From Candidatus Harrisonbacteria bacterium (GTDB lineage: Bacteria > Patescibacteriota > Minisyncoccia > UBA6257 > 1-14-0-10-44-23), in NCBI GenBank assembly GCA_023244975.1, contig JAHFLG010000023.1, forward strand, positions 3,537-16,370: 12,834 nucleotides of DNA, written 5' to 3'. The first letter of the stretch is position 1, and each line of letters opens with the position of its first letter. Below, in pieces: positions 1 to 6,463 of the stretch. The translations under genes were made by a program, and so were the position numbers. Under the pieces are notes generated by a model. That model saw nothing but the letters and a program-made list of their open reading frames with translations. It was not told the origin of the DNA and did no database searches.

Positions 1-1
1 G

Positions 2-715
2 CATGCCGTCAGCCGTTTAATCGGCAGCCCGCCGGGGTATGTTGGGTTTGAAGAGGGAGGTCAGCTCACTGAAATAATTCGCCACCGGCCGTACAGCCTG
101 ATCTTGTTCGACGAGATCGAAAAGGCTCACCCGGAGGTGTTTAACATTTTGCTCCAAATTCTCGACAACGGCCGACTCACTGACGCCCACGGCAAGACCG
201 TCAACTTCAAGAACTCAATCATTATCATGACCAGTAACGTCGGCAGTCATTATTTTAAGGAAATGGCGACCCTCGGTTTTTCCGCCGGAGGCGGATCTGC
301 CTCTGGTAGAGGCGATAAGGAGGTTGAAAATCAAGAGGAGACGTTTAAGGTCAAGGTTAAAGATTCGCTTAAGCACAGTTTCAAGCCAGAGTTTCTTAAT
401 CGAATCGATGAAATTATTATCTTTAAGTCGCTCCGCCGCGAAGACATTGAGCGAATTGTTGATATTCAGCTTAGCCAGATTAAAGAAAAGCTCGCTGCTC
501 GCAATATCGCGGTCACTATCGACGCTTCAGCGCGAAAGCACATTGTTGAAAACGGTTTTGATCCTGACTTCGGCGCCAGACCGATCGCACGGCTCATCCA
601 AAAAACGATTCTTGATGCTATGGCCGACAAGATGATTCGTGGTCAGATCAAGGACGGTGACAAGGTGAAGATAAGTTTTGCCGGGACTCAGGCCGCTATT
701 AGCGTAGTATCGTAG
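2..715 (+). CDS. clpC: ClpC-type AAA+ unfoldase, C-terminal part (5' end outside window)
   Basis: This is the C-terminal 237 codons of a Clp/Hsp100 ATP-dependent unfoldase; the reading frame is open back to base 2, so the gene begins upstream. The visible part is the second AAA+ module (D2). It starts just before the pore-loop motif GSPPGYVG, followed by Walker B in LILFDEIEKAHPEVF (the start-like TTG at 104 is internal), sensor 1 in IIMTSNVGS, the arginine-finger region FLNRIDEII, and the C-terminal small domain with the sensor 2 motif GARP. The sequence LIGSPPGYVGFEEGGQLTE fits ClpC better than ClpB. ClpC hexamers unfold proteins in the cytoplasm, usually for ClpP. A Gly/Ser-rich insert (SAGGGSASGRG) lies between sensor 1 and the arginine finger. 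Family assignment is firm; ClpC versus ClpB cannot be settled without the N-terminal and middle domains. Confidence 0.9.
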   Translation, partial: HAVSRLIGSPPGYVGFEEGGQLTEIIRHRPYSLILFDEIEKAHPEVFNILLQILDNGRLTDAHGKTVNFKNSIIIMTSNVGSHYFKEMATLGFSAGGGSASGRGDKEVENQEETFKVKVKDSLKHSFKPEFLNRIDEIIIFKSLRREDIERIVDIQLSQIKEKLAARNIAVTIDASARKHIVENGFDPDFGARPIARLIQKTILDAMADKMIRGQIKDGDKVKISFAGTQAAISVVS

Positions 716-720
716 GAGCC

Positions 721-1497
721 ATGGTTGAGAGACTGAAGCGACTCGTACCAGGGCAGATTTCTACGGTGCTGCTCGTTAAAGCAGTCATATTTGGCTTGCT
801 GCTTCTGTATGTGCAGTCCCGGGATTTTGCCCTGCTGCCGGCGTTCATCTTTGTCGCGGCGGCCTTTGTGATGTATATGCAGCCGCTCTTTCGGACATTT
901 TCAGTGCTGGTTTCCTGGACAGCGCTTGTGTCCCTGTGTCTATTCGTCACCTCGCAGTTTGCCATTGCTTTTAGAGAAACTGTGTTTGCCGCGCATCTGC
1001 CGACCGGCATGGTGTTGTTTTCTATTTTTTTCGGCTTTTTGTTTTATCTATTACTAGGGATAAAGAATATGATGTTTTTGCGCCGCAAGCAGTGGTATTA
1101 CGTGCTCAACCTCGCTGTTTTATATTTGGGTTTCGGACTCTTTTTTAATGCCGGCTCTGGAGTCTCCTTTGTCTTAAAGTCGCTAGGACTCTTCTTTTTT
1201 GTCGCGCTACTGGTGAGAGAATTTTTTAAATTTCACGAACAAGAGAATTCGCGACTACGCGCAGTGGCCATCCTTATTGCTGCATTCGTGATCATGCAGT
1301 TTGCCTGGGCTATCACCCTACTACCCATCGGCTTTAGTAGTAGCGCCAGCTTGCTCGTTGCTCTTAGTTTTATTCTGACTGAATATATTCAGCGCTATCT
1401 GCAGGGCGATCTCTCGGCTCGCTTCATTCGTCTTAATCTGCTATTTCTCCTTACTCTTATCTGCGTGATTTTTTTCTCCTCAACCTGGCGACTCTAA
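721..1497 (+). CDS. Polytopic membrane protein of unknown function
   Basis: A 258-residue, strongly hydrophobic protein that I do not recognise. By eye it has about eight to nine membrane segments, for example near residues 15-33, 38-54, 58-80, 94-114, 124-142, 147-165, 180-202, 206-224 and 236-254. Short basic loops (e.g. FLRRKQWYY) separate some of them. There is no signal peptide, catalytic motif or soluble domain to suggest an activity. The ATG lies 5 nt after the clpC stop, and an AGGAG overlaps that stop only 2 nt before the ATG, so translation is probably coupled to clpC and the two are co-transcribed. The gene ends 4 nt before the end of the oppositely oriented O-antigen ligase gene. 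It is confidently a real gene because of its length, membrane pattern and spacing; its function is open. Confidence 0.75.
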   Translation: MVERLKRLVPGQISTVLLVKAVIFGLLLLYVQSRDFALLPAFIFVAAAFVMYMQPLFRTFSVLVSWTALVSLCLFVTSQFAIAFRETVFAAHLPTGMVLFSIFFGFLFYLLLGIKNMMFLRRKQWYYVLNLAVLYLGFGLFFNAGSGVSFVLKSLGLFFFVALLVREFFKFHEQENSRLRAVAILIAAFVIMQFAWAITLLPIGFSSSASLLVALSFILTEYIQRYLQGDLSARFIRLNLLFLLTLICVIFFSSTWRL

Positions 1498-1501
1498 GGT
1501 A

Positions 1502-3655
1502 CTATTTCCATTCTATGTCGGGGCGGAGATATTTTGCTTTGCTAATCAAGAGAGTGTAGGCATCGTTGTCTTTTTCAATTTTTGCCACCTCAATCATGAC
1601 GCGGATGACCTCCAGCCTCGTAGGGGAGAGCTCGAGAGCTTTTTGATATTCATCTTTGCCGCGTTGTTTAAGGTCGGGCTGGTTGAAGGCTAAACCAAAG
1701 CGCAGGTTGATGCCGCCGTTTAAATAGATTTCCTTGATGCCCGGGAAGAGGGCAAGATTCTTGTCATACCAACCATTGGTTTTTTGCACCAAAACTCTCG
1801 TCTCAGCGGTTACTTGGCCGTCGCTAGTGGCCTTGGGGTTTTGGCCCAGCACATCCAGAACAAAGACCACGAATTTTTGGAACATGCCAATAGTTTCTTC
1901 CTGACCAATCGGTGAAGGAGAGGAGTAGGCTTGTTCGAATGCATTGATAACTTGCTGTGGAGTGACCGAGAGTTGCGGAGCATTGTTATTTATGTCAGTG
2001 GTGAAATGGCTTTGCAGCAGCAGCGCTCGTACGAGATAATAATTCTTACGCATGGGTAGGTATCCGGTGAAATAGAGGTTGACTCCGATGAACCCGGCCA
2101 GGAGCACCGAGGTGCAGATCGGTACCATGAAAAGTTGATAGCGTTGATCGATGCCAGGTAGCGTCCGTTCCTGTTCGGTTGAGATGAAGAACGTGAGGAA
2201 GACAAAGAAGGCGATATAAATCGGCAGCGTATCAAACAGGAAGGATCCTTGTATCAGATACATAATAGGCATCGCAAACAGTATCGAGTACCAGAAATCC
2301 TTTGGCCGTTTTTTCAACCTCATATAATAGATCACAAAGATAGCTATCCAAGGAATAAACACGAGAAGGCCTCCAGTGATCAGGTATTCAAGGAAAATGT
2401 TATGTGTGCGGTCAAAGAATGATTCGATGCCGTAGTGACCAGGGTTGTAATAGGTGTCGAACGCATAGGGAAAGTTTTCAGCGCCATAGCCAGCGATAGG
2501 GTGTTCCAGTACGCCAGAGAGAGCAGATCCCCATGTCCAAATGCGCGGCTGAATATCGGTGACGGCGCTCGTGAAATCAATCAGCCGGTTGAAGATTGGA
2601 ATGTGTTTCCAGAGCGTTGCGTTGCGAGTCGCGAAAAAAAGACTAGGGACAATCACAACGATACCAAGGGCACCGAGCAGCCACTGTTTCAGTTGCCGGT
2701 TCGTGGTGGTCATGATGTTGATGACGAGGATAACAAAAAGTCCGACCAGCAGCGCCAACAGCGCGCCGCGCGTGCCAGTCTTTAAAAGAATATATATTTC
2801 GAACAATCCGATAATAAGAAGAACGATTTGCTGAAAGATATGTTTATTCTTACTGAGGAGACTAATGCCGTAGAGCACGCCGGCGACTACCAGATACCAG
2901 AGAGAAAATTTCCAGAGTAACGAATTGAGATATTCATTGAAAATTTTGTCTGAGCTGTACTGGGTAAGGATCATGATGATACCGCAGACGCCGGGAATCG
3001 TCAGGAAAAGTCCGACGAAACGTTCAAGATATTTTCGGTGGACAAAGAGCAGATAGACAATCGATACTAGGCTAAAAAGTAAGTAGGCGGCCAGATAGGA
3101 CGGATTGCCGAGAGTGCCGGAGACACGGCAGAAGTCGCCGCCGCCGCACGCTGCCAAGAAAAATGACTGTGGGTCACTGGCGATGAGTTGACCGAGAGCG
3201 TACGCAGACATCGGAATACTGACAAGTATATTAAAGCCAAGGAGCCGGCGGACGCTCTTGCCGTCCGGAAAGAGCAGCACGGCCAGAATAAAAAAGAGTG
3301 CATAGTGGATGACTTGGAACGCGCCGTCGCCGCGCTCAAAGTTGGACCAGACCGACTCTGTCGGATTAACGCCGACCAGCGCGGTCAGGAGCATCATCAG
3401 GGCAAAGAGGCTTGCTGCTATGACAATCGGGTGTTTGAGCTTTTCTTTGAGATACTGGAGCATGGCATGAGCGGATGCACCTCCTCTGCCAAGCTCGAAG
3501 AGGACGTGAACAATGAAAAAGAGGAGGGCCAGTTCGACAATCAACCTGAAGGAGATGGCCTTGCCGGCGATGAATGGGAAGAAAGAGAATTTAAAAACCA
3601 ATAACGGAGTAATCAGCGCGCCGTACATCAGCACGCGGGAAATTTTTGCAAACAT
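1502..3655 (-). CDS. O-antigen ligase / Wzy-like polymerase family membrane protein with TPR-like tail
   Basis: A 717-residue inner-membrane protein. Roughly the first 530 residues contain about a dozen hydrophobic segments. Hallmarks of the O-antigen ligase/Wzy family (Wzy_C) are visible: GTLGNPSYLAAYL (180-192), TGTRGALLALL (293-303), then the large periplasmic loop with RIWTWGSALSGVLEHPIAGYG (371-391) and RTHNIFLEYLITGG (416-429), in which Arg and His are typical functional residues. Family members join or polymerise lipid-linked glycans at the outer face of the membrane. The C-terminal ~180 residues are soluble, with a TPR-like stretch (DEYQKALELSP near 668-678). The start ATG has GAGG 4 nt upstream. 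The gene is transcribed alone, divergent from the FtsA-like gene. Polymerase, ligase and protein O-glycosylase activities cannot be separated from sequence alone. Confidence 0.85.
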   Translation of the reverse strand: MFAKISRVLMYGALITPLLVFKFSFFPFIAGKAISFRLIVELALLFFIVHVLFELGRGGASAHAMLQYLKEKLKHPIVIAASLFALMMLLTALVGVNPTESVWSNFERGDGAFQVIHYALFFILAVLLFPDGKSVRRLLGFNILVSIPMSAYALGQLIASDPQSFFLAACGGGDFCRVSGTLGNPSYLAAYLLFSLVSIVYLLFVHRKYLERFVGLFLTIPGVCGIIMILTQYSSDKIFNEYLNSLLWKFSLWYLVVAGVLYGISLLSKNKHIFQQIVLLIIGLFEIYILLKTGTRGALLALLVGLFVILVINIMTTTNRQLKQWLLGALGIVVIVPSLFFATRNATLWKHIPIFNRLIDFTSAVTDIQPRIWTWGSALSGVLEHPIAGYGAENFPYAFDTYYNPGHYGIESFFDRTHNIFLEYLITGGLLVFIPWIAIFVIYYMRLKKRPKDFWYSILFAMPIMYLIQGSFLFDTLPIYIAFFVFLTFFISTEQERTLPGIDQRYQLFMVPICTSVLLAGFIGVNLYFTGYLPMRKNYYLVRALLLQSHFTTDINNNAPQLSVTPQQVINAFEQAYSSPSPIGQEETIGMFQKFVVFVLDVLGQNPKATSDGQVTAETRVLVQKTNGWYDKNLALFPGIKEIYLNGGINLRFGLAFNQPDLKQRGKDEYQKALELSPTRLEVIRVMIEVAKIEKDNDAYTLLISKAKYLRPDIEWK

Positions 3656-3660
3656 AGTAC

Positions 3661-3695
3661 CTCAAGTATATCCGACAGGGTGGTATACTAACAAG
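3661..3695. promoter_or_regulatory. Compact divergent promoter region
   Basis: Only 40 bp separate the two divergent starts. On + there is an extended -10, TGGTATACT (3681-3689), just 6 nt before the proposed GTG start at 3696. On - there is TATACT (3670 down to 3665), with a possible -35 TTGTTA (3694 down to 3689) at 18-bp spacing. The two TATACT boxes form an inverted repeat with a 13-bp centre, so they could be back-to-back -10 elements or an operator dyad. No good -35 is seen for the + promoter. Either promoter would give a transcript with almost no leader. Confidence 0.4.
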
Positions 3696-4904
3696 GTGCT
3701 GGGGTTCGTAACAAAACATATTGCCGCGCTGCGCCGTCAGGAGCTTGTCCTGGTTATTGAATCAATCCACCAGCGCGTACAACTCACCCTCCTCAGGCGC
3801 TCTCCGGGTTCAAACGTTTTTGAATTGCTTACGAGCGAATCGGCTATCGCGCCGTCACACCAATCAGTAGTTTTAACACTCAGGCAGTTATTGAAAGATG
3901 TTCCGACTCTTTCGCGGCTTAAGATTATTCTAAGTCTCGATCACGAAGCGGCGACTATGTTTGAGGCGCAGATTGTGGTCACTCGTCCGGACAGTACGCT
4001 GGCACTCTCAGGCAGTGAGTTTGAAAACTTACTTTCACAGGCTCTCTGGAAACTGTTTAACGGTGAGCGGCCCCGCGCAGCCGTAAAAATGGTTTTGCCG
4101 GTTGTCAGTATAACTATTGCCGACGCCGATGTGCTGAGTCTTAAGCTTGACGATCACCGGGTGATGAGTGCCCTGGGCTTTAAGGCTAAGAGTATCCGTT
4201 TCGATTGCCGGCAGACGTTGGTTAATCAGGTGCGATTTTCTCAGTTACTCGAGGAGCTGCCCGAAGAGCAATTGTTAAGTGTGCAGGAGTCGTCAGCGAG
4301 TGCCGCATGTCTCATTGCGGCGAGTGAACCAGGCGAGGCATTTTTGTTCGTCGCTCTCGGCGAAGCTCAGACTGTGCTGTATCGCAAAACTGACAACAGC
4401 TTTACCTATCTCGATGTGCTCACCTGGGGAGGGCGGGATATTTTGAAATCAGTTGCCGGAGTCTTTGCGGTGGCTCCGGAAGAAGCAGGAGCATTTATCG
4501 ATCGGTATATGACAGGTCGGGCATCGCGAGCCGTGCTTAAACGCGTTGAAGAAGCACTGAAAAATGAGCTTGCAATCTTACGGAATGTTATACAAACTCA
4601 TCGTCTCAAGAGTGGTCTTGAAAAGATCTATGTTCAGCCGCTGAGTGAGATTCCTAAGGCGGTATTTGAACCTCATTTTTTAAAACGCGCTATTGGTAGC
4701 TCGGTTGTAGCGGTTACCGAGGAGCTCATTAGCCAAAAGACCGGCTTTACACTAACATTAAGTACACCAGAGCTCGCTCAGGCGGACTGGACCTCAGTGC
4801 TTTCATCGGTCGCTCTTGCCTATGGCGCTCGCGACTATGAGGCCGAGTCAAAAATTGCCAAGCGCCGCGCGCGCTGGCTCTCATCAGATATAAAACGAAC
4901 CTAA
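3696..4904 (+). CDS. FtsA/PilM-like actin-fold protein with degenerate nucleotide site
   Basis: The frame is open from 3513, but ATG codons up to 3655 would overlap the divergent ligase gene. I choose GTG at 3696, giving 402 residues, because it sits directly after an extended -10. The protein resembles FtsA/PilM actin-fold proteins without being a canonical member. It has an N-terminal strand pair (LVLVIESIHQRVQLTLLRR), an SHS2-like insert near residues 133-170 (ending LGFKAKSIRFD), a phosphate-2-like loop at about 214-230 (FLFVALGEAQTVLYR), then WGGRDILKSVAGVFAVAPEEA at about 244-264, and a final SVALAYGAR. The usual DxGxxxT-type phosphate loops are eroded (ESIHQRV, ALGEAQT), so ATP binding may be lost. 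It lies 7 nt upstream of the Baseplate J-like surface protein and is probably its cytoplasmic partner. The fold assignment is an inference from motif order. Confidence 0.6.
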   Translation: MLGFVTKHIAALRRQELVLVIESIHQRVQLTLLRRSPGSNVFELLTSESAIAPSHQSVVLTLRQLLKDVPTLSRLKIILSLDHEAATMFEAQIVVTRPDSTLALSGSEFENLLSQALWKLFNGERPRAAVKMVLPVVSITIADADVLSLKLDDHRVMSALGFKAKSIRFDCRQTLVNQVRFSQLLEELPEEQLLSVQESSASAACLIAASEPGEAFLFVALGEAQTVLYRKTDNSFTYLDVLTWGGRDILKSVAGVFAVAPEEAGAFIDRYMTGRASRAVLKRVEEALKNELAILRNVIQTHRLKSGLEKIYVQPLSEIPKAVFEPHFLKRAIGSSVVAVTEELISQKTGFTLTLSTPELAQADWTSVLSSVALAYGARDYEAESKIAKRRARWLSSDIKRT

Positions 4905-4911
4905 TTAATAT

Positions 4912-6453
4912 ATGCCACCAGAACCGGAACGAATCATAGTTTCTAAAACCGATGAGCCAACGCTCGTCGCAGAGAAACTCATTGATACGGACTCAAAAAC
5001 CGTTATCTTTGTTGTTCCGGAAGATTGCGAGCTCGCGGCTTCAAAAACTAATTTTAAATTATTGAAACGCGAAGCCGAGGTGCTCAAGAAAAAAATTCTC
5101 ATCGAAAGTCCGGATCAGTCCGTGCTCGATATGGCGCAGGCTGCAGGACTGCAGATTGTTGATGCGGTTTCAGTTACTCCAGAAGAGGAAGATGAGGTCG
5201 TCAAAGTAAAAATTTCCACTCCAACCCGACAAAAGAAAGTTTTAGCGAAGCGAGTACAAGAACCGTTTATCGGCGAGCCGGTCCGGCCGTCGCGAAAACG
5301 AATTACTATTTCCCGCCGTAGCGCATTTTGGATGATCGGTGTCGCAGCTGTTATTGCTCTGGCGCTGTACGTTGGTCTAGCGGTTCTGCCAAAGGCGTCA
5401 ATTAGTATCGAAAGCAAAAAAGAGGCCTGGCAGTTTAATCAAAATATTATTGTTGATACAACCATCTCTGCTCCAAACCTCGTTAAACTTAAAGTTCCAG
5501 GGCAGTTGTTTATTCAAAAGAACACCACGACGCTCAAGCGTCCGGCCACCGGCACCAAGTATCTTGAACGTAAATCTCAGGGTTTGCTTACTATATATAA
5601 CGCCTATAGCTCCAAGCCGCAGGGGCTCGTTGCCAGCACGCGCTTTGTCACTGCGTCGGGTGTGGTCTTCAGGCTGGTAAGCGCAGTGACAGTGCCCGGG
5701 GCAAATATTCAGAGCGGGAAAATAATTCCTTCTAGTATTACTGCTACGGTTGTGGCCGACAAAGCGGGTTCCTCGGGGGACGTCGGGCCAACCGACAAGC
5801 TGCTGATTCCGGGTTTTGTTGGATCTCCAAAGTACCAGGCGTTTTATGGTGAGCTCAAAGAGGGGACGACCGGCGGGCTCGTCGGCCAGAGTAAGGTGCC
5901 GACTGATGCTGATCTTGCCTCTGCTAAAGATGAGTCTGCCAAGGCCGTTGAGTCGGCCGTGCGTAACCAGGCCTCAAGTCAGATGCCGGACGGTTTTACG
6001 GTGATTCCGGGTGCCGTGAAATTTGTTATTACCAAGCAAGACGTAAATCAGGTCATCGACAAGGATGGAAACTTTTCAGTCACAACCAGCGGCCAACTGA
6101 CCCAGCTCGCCTTTAGAGAAAAAGATATCCTTACGGTGATTCATGAGAAAATAACCGGCGAGAAGGGGGATCAGTATCAGGAAAGTGATGAAGCCCTCAC
6201 GTATCCGCCGCTTAAGGGCATCATCACCCCGACTACCGGCCAGCTGGGACTGCCGGTTAGCTATACGACCTCGCTCAGTCAGAAAGTTGACCTCACAGGG
6301 CTGAAAGATCAAATGAAAGGTCAGTCCGAAGAAGGTCTCAAGGGAATTATCTACGCCCTCCCCGGCGTTGCCAGCGCCAAAATCTCCCTCTGGCCGTTCT
6401 GGGTACAGCACGTTCCGCTTGATCCCGCCAAGATCACGATCATGGTTCAGTAG
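4912..6453 (+). CDS. Baseplate J/gp47-like single-pass membrane surface protein
   Basis: A 513-residue protein with three parts. Residues 1-90 form a cytoplasmic domain (TVIFVVPEDCELAASKTNFK, then LLKREAEVLKK), a domain I associate with CPR proteins of this type. An acidic then basic linker follows (91-137), and one transmembrane helix lies at about 138-160 (FWMIGVAAVIALALYVGLAVL). The remaining ~350 residues are beta-rich and extracytoplasmic. The stretch from LLTIYNAYS (225-233) through STRFVTASGVVFRLV (242-256) and VPGANI is the part that resembles Baseplate J/gp47. Tail and contractile-injection baseplate proteins share this module, but no other tail gene is present here, so a membrane-anchored envelope role is more likely than a phage part. 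The start lies 7 nt after the FtsA-like stop with no Shine-Dalgarno, so translation is probably coupled. It converges on the helicase gene with 10 nt between stops. Confidence 0.75.
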   Translation: MPPEPERIIVSKTDEPTLVAEKLIDTDSKTVIFVVPEDCELAASKTNFKLLKREAEVLKKKILIESPDQSVLDMAQAAGLQIVDAVSVTPEEEDEVVKVKISTPTRQKKVLAKRVQEPFIGEPVRPSRKRITISRRSAFWMIGVAAVIALALYVGLAVLPKASISIESKKEAWQFNQNIIVDTTISAPNLVKLKVPGQLFIQKNTTTLKRPATGTKYLERKSQGLLTIYNAYSSKPQGLVASTRFVTASGVVFRLVSAVTVPGANIQSGKIIPSSITATVVADKAGSSGDVGPTDKLLIPGFVGSPKYQAFYGELKEGTTGGLVGQSKVPTDADLASAKDESAKAVESAVRNQASSQMPDGFTVIPGAVKFVITKQDVNQVIDKDGNFSVTTSGQLTQLAFREKDILTVIHEKITGEKGDQYQESDEALTYPPLKGIITPTTGQLGLPVSYTTSLSQKVDLTGLKDQMKGQSEEGLKGIIYALPGVASAKISLWPFWVQHVPLDPAKITIMVQ

Positions 6454-6463
6454 AGTTTCATCC

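Noticed and set aside
2435..2834. Plus-strand ORFs of 116 and 91 residues within the ligase gene
   Set aside because: They lie antisense to clear membrane segments of the ligase and have no family features.
3513..3695. Upstream extension of the FtsA-like ORF to an ATG at 3513
   Set aside because: It would overlap the first 143 bases of the divergent ligase gene, and the extra residues (basic, low complexity) do not resemble any domain; the fold-like sequence begins only after GTG 3696.
4859..4876. GC-rich self-complementary stretch near the end of the FtsA-like gene as a terminator
   Set aside because: It is inside the coding frame (Arg/Ala codons), and no T-run follows.
4912..6453. Prophage or contractile injection system based on the Baseplate J match
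   Set aside because: There is a transmembrane helix and a cytoplasmic domain, and no sheath, tube, spike or other baseplate gene nearby.
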